Shown: piece after piece, positions 10,917 to 23,300 of the stretch
Position numbering within the stretch: the first letter of the stretch is position 1
Layout: every line of letters begins with the position of its first letter
Source: Hypoxylon rubiginosum
Lineage: Eukaryota; Ascomycota; Sordariomycetes; Xylariales; Hypoxylaceae
DNA length: 64,000 nt
Direction: 5' to 3'
NCBI GenBank assembly: GCA_902806565.1
Contig: CADCXA010000017.1
Coordinates: 124,001-188,000, forward strand
The notes under the pieces: generated by a model
The model's input: the letters and a program-made list of their open reading frames with translations, nothing else
Database searches by the model: none
What the model was told of the DNA's origin: nothing
Translations under genes and position numbers: made by a program

Positions 10917-12896
10917 TCATTCGTCCCAATAATCCCTGTAGGGGTCCTCTCTCACGGGCGGTTCGCGGAGATATTCGCGGAAGAACCTCAGCAGCAGCTC
11001 ATCGTCCTCGACGGGCGGTGGCCTCGTGACATCTACCGGAGGCTTCTCCTTGGTAGGATCGGCCAGCTTCTCGTCGTCGAATTGTCTCTGTGCATCAACT
11101 GCCGCCGAGTCCCCTCCCCCGATGTTAACTCGGATTATATCTATTAGTTCCTGTAACGATGGTCTGTCTTCTTGTCTATCTGCCATGCAACGGGCTATCA
11201 AAGTCCGCAACTCGATGCTGTATCTCTTAAATTCATCATACACCCTAGCGGCGTCACCAACTAAGAAAGGGGCCCACGTGTTTAGGTTGTAAAATGTGCC
11301 GTTGGGCAGCGTGATAGGGCAAACTTCCGGTTGCCAATCTTGGTCATCAGTATAGTATAAGGTTAAGGCATTATACATGAGCTACTTTAAATGTTAGCGA
11401 TGAGTTTTCAAAGTTACTCGGGCTTGGTCTTCTAGCTCCTCCCCTGATGAAGCAAAAAGCACTGGTAGACATACCCATCCCGCACCCCATATATTGGTGT
11501 GTGGTCCGAACGCGTCTGGTTCCACAATCCTGTCGCGGGTAAGTTGCTCCTATTCCAACGCTTAGCATATGGAAATGACCCAATAGTATTACGTGCTTCA
11601 TAACCTACCGGTGCCTGATAACCGGGCTTTCCAACGTTAGCAGCAGCGATCTTACTGGAATAAAGGGTTAGAAATAGTTCTGCGAAGTCATTATCAGAGG
11701 CGTACACTTCATCGTCCAACTATATCAAGAAGGGTTAGCAATTATTGTTTTTAGAGCCCTAGAGAAAGGGTCTGAGCTGTAAGCCGATGAAATTAGAGTA
11801 CTTACATCAGGGTCCCAAGCCTGCATCAGCCCGAAATCGCCTAGCTACAGGAAATGTTAGCCTTAGATAGAAGATGGTATGTTAAGGAGCGAATAAGGAA
11901 AAAGGACTTACCTTGAATCTTGGGCCCAAACCATGGTCCAGAATATAATCCCATGTCCGGGTAGGCTCGTCTATGAAGACTGAAGCTAGTCAGCACGTAC
12001 GAGCCATTTTACACTCAAAGAGAGTATTACCATTGAGTGGATGCATATCAAAGTGAATAATTAATTCAGGGTCTTGATCAGGTATAATAACCTCGCGGTA
12101 TGTATCTGGCCTTCCGTAATATTGTGGCGGTGGATATGCCATTCCTACACAAGCCTTTGTGACTGTTATAATGGACAACCTCTTATCAGTACTGGTAGAC
12201 AGCATCCCTGTTAGAGCGAACAACTCACGGCAGAGGAACAGCCTCCATAGGATTCTACTAGGTATGTATTCTAATTTCTTTTCGTTATCGGGGAGCGTAG
12301 CGTTATTCGAAACCGACTCGTTAACCCGGACCAAGAGCTCATTCAACTCGCATCTCTGGAAGTACTCCATTATCAATATATCCCCTGATCCATTCTCACT
12401 GTCTGGGTCATTATAATAGCCACTGTCCAGGGTCTCTTCCGGTAAGGAAATAGGCTGGACGAAATGTTCAGCTGTCTCGAAGGTGGTCTGGTCTTCCTTA
12501 TTAATTATTCTCCTTGTTACGACGGTCTGATAATATCACTCACCATCCAAGATATTTCGGCTCGGAAGTACGGATCGTTGGCTTCACTTGGCGACTTGAC
12601 TGCAAAATCTCGTACATGTTGTCCGTCATCATCTACTTCGGACCATAGAGTGACTACCCCTGAGCCCCCAAACCCTAGAACCCTTTGCAGATGTATCGAT
12701 TGTGTAGTCTGATCGAAAAAGCTTTCCGTATATCTGTATGCTTTTCTAGCACCTTCGAAGACAACGTCTAGGTCGGCTTGCCTAGCTCTTACGAGTGGCC
12801 GAACTAGAGATATAAATTTGTTACAAGGGGTACTTATTGATAAAACAAAGAATGAAAAGTCATAATATACGTACGCTGAGGTGCCACCGCAGCCAT
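10917..12896 (-). CDS. Fungal-type protein kinase-like protein, HFD catalytic loop
   Basis: Nine exons: 12896-12875, 12803-12544, 12496-12229, 12162-12031, 11979-11912, 11844-11806, 11719-11609, 11549-11418 and 11381-10917, giving 498 residues. Kinase landmarks occur in order: glycine loop GFGGSG (51-56), Lys in FAVK (77), catalytic loop HFDMHPLN (220-227), DFG (253-255), APE (299-301), WGAG (subdomain IX) and an Arg-containing subdomain XI (MADRQEDRPS). The catalytic Asp and Asn are kept while the usual HRD Arg is Phe, as in many expanded fungal kinase-like families, so activity is plausible but may be atypical. The tail after about 430 is acidic and Pro-rich. The smallest exon is 22 nt and the shortest intron is 36 nt (11417-11382). 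No substrate or pathway can be inferred. The exon chain is by eye, but every junction restores kinase consensus. Confidence 0.8.
11382..11417 (-). other. 36-nt intron of the kinase-like gene
   Basis: GTAACT...TAG with a CGCTAAC branch sequence 14 nt before the acceptor. Removing it joins EELEDQAR to LMYNALTLYY in frame. It is close to the lower size limit of fungal introns. Confidence 0.65.
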
Positions 12897-13895
12897 CTCT
12901 ATCTGTGCAGTGGAAAGAAAATTCGATAGTCCCAACTAAACATACTAATAAGGGTTATCTGGAAAATGAAGACGTTGGAATTCCCAAGGCGCGACATCAC
13001 ATAAGGCCAACAAGGAAGAGTTATTGGCACAAGCATTGTTAACTATGACCATATTATTGTATAGCATATTGGAATGTCCTAGAGGATAGCCGCTTCCGGT
13101 AGAAACAAAGACATTCATTTTGACGTCTCGCTCAAACTGAGGAACTAGAACCAGGAACAAAGACAAAGCAACAATCATCAATACTTGAATCATGTTACAG
13201 CTACCTACTATGTGTAAGTAGTGACTGGTGATGTTCCTCGTGGCGTTTATGCTTGCGACGTAAATTCCGCCTGTATAGGGGCTTGTGCGGATTCGGCTTT
13301 AGGTACCTAGTCAAGATTGATGCTAGTATCTATCACAATCAAGTCACAATCAACAATGATAATTGAAATAATATTCGCGAAGCGACAACCAATAAGTCCC
13401 TCCCTACAGATAGGTAGAGCGAACGTGAATGGTGAAGTACTACAGGTGAGCCTGACTGACTGCGCTGCATTGCCCTCAGTAAGCAAAAAGGGGGCTCTAT
13501 TTTTCCTCGGACTCGATAGGCCGTAATCCAAATCACTCCGGCTCCGTGTGGTATAACGATAAACTTCCGCGGCGTCTGAAGGGACGGGTCGGGAATACCG
13601 ACTCGGCGAATTTATTATGAGCGGGAATAGACACCGAGTTCCCGGTTTTTCCCCGTGCCGAGCTACTGGTGCGCAAAAGACGGCGTCTAGAGCTAGAGAT
13701 TTGCGCGGGGTTCGTTGTTAAATGTGTAATGAAAACATCCATGACGATCTCAGCTTCGGGTTCATAGAGTATCGTGTCCTTTTCATAAATAATCGCGTCG
13801 TTTCCAGAAATATCATTGCGACTACAGCGCTGAATTGCACCGCATCACCTTGCTAAGCAGTCCAGACACTCAATACCTAGGTACTCACCTTAAGG
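12897..13895. other. Intergenic between kinase-like gene and cyanase, with one weak ORF
   Basis: Divergent promoter region. On the minus strand, 12945-13193 opens an 82-codon frame that begins with a signal-peptide-like hydrophobic stretch (MIQVLMIVALSLFLVLV). It ends 49 nt before the kinase start and no splice joins it to the kinase frame, since the possible donor gives a TAA. It could be an upstream ORF or chance. A TACCTAGGTA palindrome is at 13874-13883, about 20 nt before the cyanase start. Confidence 0.4.
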
Positions 13896-14546
13896 ATGAC
13901 GAACATCGCTACTCTCGACGTGAGTAGCCCCTCACCTTCATTCATTCGGTAACACTAACCTTCACTCTAGTCGACAATCGTCGATAGGCTACCGGCCTAC
14001 TCGAAGACGCTTTTCGACGCCAAAACCGCCAAGAAGCTCACCTTCGAGGAGATTGCGAAGGAGCTAGGCCGCGGCGAAGTCGCCGTCGCCGCTCTATTCT
14101 ACGGCCAGGCGCAGGCGTCTCCCGAAGATGTGGAGAAGCTCTCGGCTTTGCTTAACGTCCCCAAGGAGAGCCTGGAGGAGACGATGGCGGGCTTTCCCGA
14201 CCGGGGGCGTTCCGGACCGATGCCGCCCGTGGAGCCGCTCATCTACAGGCTGTACGAGATCGTGCAGAACTACGGGTACTCTTTCAAGGCAATCATGAAC
14301 GAGAAATTCGGCGACGGAATCATGAGCGCTATTGCGTTCTCCTCCAAGATCGAGAAGGAGGTCGACAAGGACGGTGTTACGTGAGTGATCTTCCTGAAGC
14401 GATACGGTGCGAGTGTTTGGAGACTGACATGAGATTAGCTGGGTCAACATTTCGCTCCGAGGAAAATGGTAAGTCGATAACCAATAAAATGGTCACCTTG
14501 ATACACTTGACTAACAGATGATAGGCTACCATATACTCGTTTCTAA
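13896..14546 (+). CDS. CYN1: Cyanate hydratase (cyanase)
   Basis: Exons 13896-13919, 13971-14380, 14439-14468 and 14525-14546 give 161 residues, the normal length. The enzyme converts cyanate and bicarbonate to ammonia and CO2 via carbamate, detoxifying cyanate in the cytosol. The N-terminal helical DNA-binding-like fold is followed by the catalytic domain. The three catalytic residues align with the bacterial enzyme: Arg101 and Glu104 in IYRLYE and Ser127 in GIMSAI, each shifted by five from the E. coli numbering. The protein ends GKWLPYTRF, as in the family, which confirms the last two tiny exons (30 and 22 nt). Introns 2 and 3 have clear CTGAC and CTAAC branch sites. The first exon encodes only eight residues. 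Confidence 0.95.
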
Positions 14547-15208
14547 GTTGGTGTTATTAACACCACTTCCCCGGTTATTCCAAACCTGGGCTGGCCGAAG
14601 ACGTGAACCCGGCTTCATTCAAATGTGTACTTATATACAAGAAACAACTACTAGGACATTGAGATCTAAGCGTTGGTAGCAATTGAAGATCTTTATCTTG
14701 AGTATTCTTGACCCCTGAGCTTCTATTGCCTAAGGCATTAATCATGCATGGTGGTCAGTCATGACTACCTGGTTCATTGATCCGTATGCGATGAGAGTTT
14801 ACATCCGCGAATATCTGTTCTTTATTGCCGCTGTATTGTCGCGTTCTCATGCCTAACACACATCTAGCAGAGCACCAGTCTGAGATGATCCAGGTAGGAT
14901 AACTCGCAACAGACTCAGTTCTTCGGAATGAAATGCTCTGGGCTCCTTCCTGACGTTTCTACGAATCCGCGCCGTAGTGTCAGAAATCTAGTCACGTCCC
15001 CGTGGCAATTGCTGTCTTTCTCGACACTACTGTCACTGGTGCCACTATTGACGTGGATGTTGCCCGTGAGATCCACAACGTTCTAGGTGTATTGTTGACG
15101 AGCAGAGCACGATTACTCGGTCAATTTCAGAGTTCCCATAACAAGTACGACAGACTAGGTACTTTTTACGGCTTGAGGAGCATTAAATATTAATCCTGCA
15201 ATCATACA
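14547..15208. other. Intergenic, convergent
   Basis: 3' flanks of cyanase (plus) and the DUF6601 gene (minus). One short plus-strand frame at 15002-15193 has no recognisable content. Nothing else was seen. Confidence 0.55.
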
Positions 15209-16416
15209 TCAGACTTCTCGCTCATTCGAGTTCATCAAACTACCCTTAGCAGACGAGGGCGTCGCCGCGTCCTTCCCGGGCCTGTCCCTCCAAAACGGCT
15301 CGACGCCCATCTCGCGGAACCTCTTCCCCTCGTAGTTCTTCGTGACGGCCCAGTTGCTGACGAACATGGCCAGGACCGCGACGACGATGCCGGCGCCGGC
15401 CACGAGCGGCGCGATGATGGAGAAGACGGTGAAGCCGTAGCTCGCGTTCTGGAACGCCTCGTCCGCCTGCAGCCGCTCGACGCCGAGGCCGACCTGCATG
15501 GCCGTCAGCACGATGACGACGTAACCGAGGATCGCGGCCAGCGCGGCGAAGTTGTCGCGCAGCAGGTCGACGTAGACGGTGTGGGCCGCCACTTTCGAGT
15601 AGCCCCGCAGCACGAACCCCTTCCGCAGCCGGTAGATCGTGTTCAGCCGGCTCAGCCGCAGCTCGCCGTACCAGTAGCGCGGGTTGACGGACGCGTAGCA
15701 GTGGTGCTGCAGGATCTCCCCCGCGAGGCCCTTCCACGCCTCCCAGGTCACCCCCGAAGGCAGCAGGCCCTTCTCCCTCGCCATGCGGAAGTCGCTCTCG
15801 TACGACAGGAGCGCGGTGTAGGAGAAGAGGAAGCCGCGCGCGCAGTCGGCCAGCTTGCGGTCGCGGACGATGTGGGCGGCCCAGAAGTCCGGGTCGAGGA
15901 GGTACGGCGGGATGGGCTTTAGGAAGATGCGGTTCTTCGACCACACGAGGTGGAGCTCCGGGTTCTCGGTGATGGTGATATCCCTGGAGATGAGGACTTG
16001 GTGATCTACGGCGGGTTAGTGGCTTGCAATCGGGTGTCGTCTAGTGCCCGCATTTGGAGACACGGTAGAGAACGCGAATTTGAGAGAATGTAATCACTCA
16101 CTACACTTTATGTTAGTTTATGGACTGAAAAATAGGCCTGACGCGCTTGTAGGATCTCTATGGGTGCGTACCGTAGTGGTCGAGGAGGCATTGGGCGGCC
16201 ACAGACCCAAAGCCAATCTTGAACATTGTTTAGTCTGTCGACGGCAAGTTCTCGTGTGAGGAAATCTGATTCGAGTTGTGGGACGATTATATGATCACGC
16301 TTCGTACGATGTGATGCTGGAAGCAGGGTCGCGAAGTCTGTTGCTTGGCTTGTCGCGTGCAGCTCCCCTCGCGGCGCAAGTACTCGTGTAGTGAATGGGA
16401 GAGATGGTGTATCCAT
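15209..16416 (-). CDS. DUF6601-family membrane protein
   Basis: Two exons. The 3' exon 16005-15209 carries the FLKPIPPYLLDPDFW motif, a soluble helical part and two hydrophobic helices (roughly NFAALAAILGYVVIVL and TVFSIIAPLVAGAGIVV) followed by a cytosolic tail. The 5' exon from ATG 16416 encodes the family signature DWLWVCGRPMPPRPL. The family match is strong, but the join is odd. The consensus continuation RPLHHQVLISRD is produced only if the first exon ends at 16173, which leaves GG, not GT, at the intron start. The neighbouring canonical GT (exon end 16172) shifts frame unless an acceptor eight residues downstream is used (RPL-R-DITITE). The function of DUF6601 is unknown, and fungal members are predicted to sit in an internal or plasma membrane. 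Confidence 0.75.
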
Positions 16417-17379
16417 GTTGAAGATTATCTATTTGGTAGGTATATCATGGTAGGTATATCAAACAATAGCCTCTTAAGATCATCGAATTTGGATTAACCG
16501 TATTCAAGGCGCCTCTCTACATCGAACTTCAAATATGAAGGGGAAGGGGATTATTTCATCCATCGTGCCTGGACTTGGGATATTCATATGAGCTGCTCAC
16601 GTTCACGCTACTGTGCATGCCGGTCGAGACTCTACCTAATTTCAAATAAGGCAAGCAGGGATTTTGAAATTCTACTAGGGCTGTAGGGTTGGCGAAGTCG
16701 AAGTCGACATGGGGTATGGATTTAATACTAATAATATCGGCTGGCTGCAGTCTAGCGCCTGGGTCTTAGGTCTTAGCAGGGCCAGGGATCTGCGTTAGGC
16801 TCGACCCTACGAGACACTCTCTTCTCTACTTCATGCAAATACCTACTGCAAAGTTCGTATATATTCCAAGTTGTCACGAGGAAACGAATCGGGGTCATCC
16901 GGATTGCATTTATGCATCGTTCCACAAATAGAATCATTATGACTGACGATAGATCTTGGCGGAGGGAAATCTACCGAAGAAAGCTGTTTGATTACGGTAA
17001 TCAGCGGCGCAATGTTGGTTACCTAGAGTTCTAGAGATGCGAAGTCATCACGCTATTCCGATTTTAGGGGGCTTTACAGGGGCTTGAAATGATCCAGCGT
17101 TCTAGTGCTGACGGGCTGCCCATGCGACAACCATTTATTCAGCCGCACGCGGAATACACCCATGCTGGCGCCATCCTATTTGTTTTAGCACGTGTACTTT
17201 GTCATCTTGCCCCGGTTTCCGAAGGGACCATGGCGGCTGGGGGCCGTACCGTTCCCCTTAGCTCCTTCGACAATGGGGCTATCAACATTGTGGCATATAT
17301 CTAATCTAGAATGCCCATCGCCGGTTCGGTCCTAAGTTGAACCTCGTTGAAGGTCTTCCAATTTTGTAGTTCCATCGCC
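16417..17379. other. Intergenic, divergent promoter of DUF6601 gene and NLR-like gene
   Basis: About 1 kb, AT-rich. GGTAGGTATATCA occurs twice in tandem near 16435-16460. No gene was seen. The frame at 17089-17304 lacks any protein-like signature. Confidence 0.5.
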
Positions 17380-20300
17380 ATGTCTCTACAGCGATCCGCA
17401 ACGCGGAAGGCCGCTTCAGGCCCCGCGAGACGGAAGAAGGACTACGATATTGTTCAACAGGGCATCAAGGAACTCTACCCTCTTGACAAAACGAATTTCG
17501 AGCCGGAAATCGAGTAAGCTACACGTGAATTTATTCTAATGAGAGGCTTGTTGCTAATAACCCGAAGCATTGTGTTCGTACCGGGTCTTGGTGCTCATCC
17601 GGAGGAAAGCTGGCAGTCTCCAAACACCAATTTCAACTGGACTACAGATGGACTGGTCAGAGACTTCCCGCGAGCGCGGATTCTGCTATATATGTACGAG
17701 TCAGCATGGACAGGCTCCCTCAAAGTGAAGCAGTTCATGGGCAATATTGCCATGAGTTTGCTTAATGGACTTCAGAGCAAGAGAGAGGTATGTAATTCAT
17801 GAAGAACCTGCCTCACCGCTTTGCATGCTAACTTGAAGCTTTCAGGGTCATGTACAACGGCGTCCGATAGTCTTCATCGGTCACAGTATGGGCGGGCTGG
17901 TAATCGCGAAAGCTGTTACTATTGCCGACTCAAGACGGGATAAGTTTCCCATCATGTTTGAAGCCATCGCTGCGGCTATCTTCTTCGGAACACCATTTAA
18001 TGGAGCGGAGGCTGCATCTGTAGCTGCCATGTACGCGAAGTTCGCCGAAAAGGCCGGCGCTGCTGTATCCTCGAAGCTTTTGGACCTGATGAAGCCCGGA
18101 GACGAAGGGCTCCGAGAGCTCAAGCACGAATTCATGCGCCTCGTGGGAAAGCTCAACCCCAAAATTGATCTCATGTGCTTCTTTGAACAGGAACCGACTG
18201 ATTTCTCCAATATGGGTCATTTGCCCAACCTTTTCGGCTTGACCAAACTTGCGATCCCCAAGAAATACGCCGATTTCGTTACTCGAGATTCGGCTACCCT
18301 CCCTGGTGCAGAGGAACAGGGTCTAGCGTGTAACCACCGAGATCTCGTCAAATTTGATGGGCCAAAGGACGAGAAATGGATTCAATTTGTCAAAGATCCG
18401 TTGAAGAGAATCATCCTCGGTTGCCCATTGACAGTTAAGAACCGCCTGAATTCCGTCCGCGATATCGATCGAACGATGATCACTAGTATCGTGAAGACTT
18501 TGGGCGCCGTTGACGTAGAAAGAAAACGCAAAACATTAATGCAGACGTTCGTATCATCATCTTGGATTACGAAGGAAGCCGAGTATAAGCAGTGGCTTGG
18601 CGAGCCGGAAGCCGGTGATGAGGTCAAGCCTGGCGATTGTTTATGGATTCGTGGACCGGAGGGTAGAGGAAAGACCTCTGCATCCTTGGCAGCTATCGAT
18701 GAAATCGACAAATTAGTCGCGGCCAACGAGGACAAGGGCGCAAGCCAAGGACCAATCCTACTTGCATATTTCTTTTGCGACTCGACATCAGATTTCTCTA
18801 CCGCAGAGGATCTCCTTAAAAGCCTTGTCACACAGCTGATTGACGGACAGAACACGCTCGCTTCCTACGCCAAATCATTTGCCAAGAAGAAGGGCGATGG
18901 AAACAAGTCGCAAGCGCAGGTAACAGTGGAAAATCTGTGGCAGTCGCTTCAGGACATGCTCACAGATGAATTCATTGGTAGCAAGGTTATCTTTGTTCTG
19001 AACAATCTGCATGCTCTTCCTGAAGACTCGGATTCTACCATCAAATTTATGAAGTATTTAAATGCTGAGCTTCAGAGCATCAGCAGCGCGGACACGAAGC
19101 GGGTCCCCACGAGATGGATGATCACGAGTAGGGAAGCTCACAACATCGAAGAGGCGCTCAAGGTCGAAGGCGTCCGTCTGATTGACCTCGAGGATGAGAA
19201 GTACGGAGACCAAGTTCAAACGGCTTTGCGAAAACGCGCCAAAGAGCGAATAACGACACTTGAGAAAGAGAAGAGTTACAACAAGGCACTTTCGTACTTT
19301 GCGAGTAGTCTTATTGGGAAGCGTGCTCAAAATACTCAATGGATTGACATTACCTGTGTTCAACTTCAAGAGCTTCCGCAAGCCGAGAGCGATCTCAAAG
19401 TGCGTCGAGTGCTGGAAAGAATGCCTCAAGATCTAACAACACTTCTAAATAATGCCTGGCTTCAAATATTCAAGGCAAATGAAGCAGATGTCGAGAAGAT
19501 CAAGGAAATGCTGCGGGCCCTTGTTCTCACTTATGAAGACCCTACCGAAGCGGAGCTGGGCGTGCTCGCTGGGCTCTGCTCAAACGATGATGAGAAAGCC
19601 GAGCTGCGCAGGTTCATTGAGAAGTGCAAGCCGCTTTTGGTTTTGAAACGGGCAAGCAATACAGTTTGCTTCATGAACGTTGTGGTCAAGACGCATCTCC
19701 TTGAGAATTCCAAGCAGCTCCTCGGTATGTCGCAAGAAGAGAAGAAATGGCAACATGGTGTTCTTGCACTTCGGTCGTTCTCGCATGTAAACGAGAAATT
19801 CAGTTTCCCCGAGCCGGAACCGAAACCCGAAGAGGAGAAGCCCGAAGAGAACGGAGACGAAGCGTCTTCCGAGCAAGGACAAGAAGAAGATGAGAACGAG
19901 AACGACGACGATAATGAGGATAGTGACGACGACGACCAGGGTAGTGACGATGAGGACGGAGAAGACGGAGAAGACGAGAGCGAATGGGATAGTGAAGAGG
20001 ATGAGGACCCTGAGGCCGATACCCTTCGCGACCTCGCTAGTAAGTTGAACCCCCGGACTCAGAGGCTTCGTCTAGCGTCCATAAGACTAGCAGCATGGTC
20101 CTGTTCGACCGAACTATTGCTAATTCTAAGTGCTGCAGTGCCGTATACAGTAAAGTATTGGCTTCGCCATGCGAGCAAGGCTACCCGAGAGATCGCTGAA
20201 GACTTGAGCTTGGAGAAGGAGTTCTGGAACCCGGATTCGAGGATACGACGTCGCTGGCTTGTGGAATATTGCCGCATGACTAGTACCTTTGATGGATTTG

Positions 20301-23300
20301 AGTACAAGACGCTGACGGGCCTGCGTAAGTATTTCCAATCTGCATTTTAACGTGGCGACTCGTGGCTTGAGCCCGCTAAGAGAGGGCCACTCATGATGCA
20401 ATCTCGTACGCACTCGCCATTGATTTTAGTGTCACTGACATCCGACTCCATAGATATCGCCTCTTCCGTTGGGTTTAGAGAACTTGTTGCGGCGTTGATT
20501 CGAAATGGCTACGAGGAACAAGTCAAACTCCGGGACTCATTAGTGAACACACCAGTAAGTACATGGATCTGTCTGGTTTTCATCTCTTCGGCAGTTATTG
20601 ACGATGAGTTTAGTTGCACTTTGCTGCGTACTTTGGACGCCCGAAAATCGTCGAAGAACTGCTCAACAAAGGCGCAGTGATCGACGATGGAGATGAGATA
20701 CGAGAACAGACACCCTTGCATATGGCTGCCTTCGGTGGCCATGTTGAGGTTATGAAGAAACTCCTCTTGAGGGGTGCCAATGCTAACGCGACCTCCGATG
20801 ATATTGGCCCGGTGGTGAATGCAGCAATATCTTCAGGTAATCGGGCATGCGTCGAACTACTCGTTGAACGCGGAGTTTCGTTGACGATCGACCGAGACGA
20901 CCTTGAAGCTCCTCTAGCACAGGCCGCATTGTTGTCTGATATTTCTATGTTCGAATATTTGATTGAAAAGTATGCCGACAAGCTACCCCCTAGAGAATAC
21001 AGCAAGGCTCTCGTCAAGGCCGCAGAAGCTGGTCGAGTTGATGTCTTCAATAGGCTGCTCGAGTTTGAGTATAGCCAGGAAGACTTTCAAGATGCCCTTC
21101 GTGCCGCCGTTACTGAATGGAACTGGGATATCGTCACAGTTATTCTAGAGAAACGTGCCGGGCTCAACTGCGATACTCTTTTCTATGAGGCGGCTACGGG
21201 TACCGAGCCTCAGGATAAACTCCTTGAAGTGATCTGGGAATACGCACATGGATCAATCGACCAGGGGATGCTGAATAAATCGCTTTACGACGCCACCGAC
21301 AGAGAAAAAGAATCCACCGTGAAGTTGCTTCTGGAGAACTACAAGGCCGATCCTAATGCTACCGGCGATGAGTAAGTGACCAAGAGAAAAGGCAACAATG
21401 CCAATAGAAGCTAACACTTGATAGATACGGCAATGCCTTGACCGCCGCGGCGTACGATGGCACGATGAATATCATTCAACTACTTTTGGATGCCGGTGCC
21501 GACGTAAATGCGCCCGAAGGATGGCCAATTCAGACTGCTGCTACCGAAGGGCATTACGACGTTGTAGACCTTCTTCTAAAACGTGGTGCTGATGTAAACG
21601 CGTTTACCAAAAACGAGAACTTCGAAGCAGGAACAGCACTCCAGGGGGCATGTGAAGCAGGGAGAACGGATATAGTCACCTTGCTTCTCCAACACAACGC
21701 GGATCCCAACCTCGGGGGAGGGTCTGAAGCGCCGCCAATTCTTGCAGCCGCAATACGAGCGGAGGAGGAGATCCTTGAGCTTCTTGTGAAGGCGAAAGCA
21801 CAAGTAGATGTGCTGGGTGGCACGGGCACTTCATCAACGCCACTTATCAGTGCGGCTGCTTATATGCCCCAGTCGTCACTTCAAATATTGCTCGATGCAG
21901 GTGCTGATATTAATCTCCAAGATAATGATGGGGATACCGCTCTTATTGTAGCGGCATCTAGAGGGGATAAAGATGTCGTTTCGTTCTTGCTCGATAACGG
22001 AGCCGACATAATGCACTCGAATAAGGCGGGTTCGAACGCTCTCCAGGCAGCGGATGAAGAATGTATTGAGGTTCTCGTCAACCGTGTTTCAGTGCTGCTA
22101 GGAGCTCTCAAAGCTTCCATGGACTCTGGCAACACTGTGGTCACAAGCATTGTCCGAAATGCGTTTGGCAAGAAGCAGGAGCTTAGTTACGATGATGAAC
22201 CCCAGACGACTCCGAAAGCCGTAACGCAACCTGAGACTTCATCAAATGAGGTTGCAAATGAGACCCCTGATTACACTAGCGAAAATGGTAGCGAAATTGA
22301 CACCGAAAACACTGACGACGGGCAATCTTCCGACTCCCCCACGGTGGCTGACATCCAGGAGCCGGTCGATTTGGACGAGCACTCTTCTTTTGACCAGATG
22401 TCTGAACAGCTCAAATCCGCCCTAGCCACCCAGACGGCGCTATGGAACCAGTTTACAAGTGATCCTTCGTCGGCAACCTCTGTCGAACCCGAACATCCAG
22501 CTTATCAACCCGACAGCCAACAGGAGGAGGAAACTAACCAACGTGCGGAGCCTAGTCTTTGGGCTCAAGAAACGGCTCTAAGTCAGAACATTCCGATTTC
22601 AGAGCCAGTTGAACTGCCTGCCCAAGGATACATCAAGAGGAAGCCGGCACCGATCGTATCCCATGACAACTACGTTCCGTACAACAAAACACCCTCTCCA
22701 AAGCTGTCGGAAGCATCCTCCGGACGCTATCAGGCGCCAACAGAACCTAACAGTTACGGTCATACCATAGTTGCGTACCAGCCCGATCAAGAAGGTACCA
22801 CTCAACCAACAGCTCCGTATCAAACCCCACAATACCAGGGTCAACCGAATCAGTCCGTATCTTCTCAATCCTCCGGATCATACCAGAGCACGAACTCCCA
22901 TCAGAAAACCCACTCAGCACAATACCAAAATAATAACAACTCGCTGTACGATGGTTCGAACTACGGAGGCTCAACCCCGTACCAGCCACCAACTAGCCAG
23001 TATCCCGCCCAGCAGTCCACGTACGCTCCGTACAACCCGGACTCGTACGGCCAGCCACCCCAGCAGAAGCCCGCGCCGCTGCAAGCTTTCAACCCGAGCG
23101 ACGCGGCACACGGGTACACGGGGCAGGCGTACCAGCCGCCGGACTGGCAGCAGCCGCAACCCCAGACGCAGCCGCCGCAGCAGCAGCAGCACCAGGCATA
23201 CTACGGGGACGCCCCGGGGCAGCAGTACACGGACAACCTGTACGGCGGGGGAGCCGACTGGGACCAGCCGCGCCCGCCACTCAAGCAGCGGGGGTCGTCA

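Noticed and set aside
11430..11495. A 31-nt intron inside the kinase-like gene (GTATGT...TCATCAG)
   Set aside because: Needed only if the preceding intron at 11608-11550 is overlooked. Splicing that intron puts the segment in frame as WGAGWVCLPVLFASSGEEL and restores the APE motif.
13536..13610. tRNA-like stretch on the plus strand (GTGTGGTATAACGATA ... GGGTCGGGAATACC)
   Set aside because: The A-box resemblance is partial, the B-box does not match GGTTCGAANCC, and I could not pair an acceptor stem or find an anticodon loop.
20393..20680. Separate small gene inside the NLR-like locus
   Set aside because: It spans an intron, an exon and part of the next intron of the ankyrin gene in another frame. 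The spliced ankyrin frame explains the sequence.
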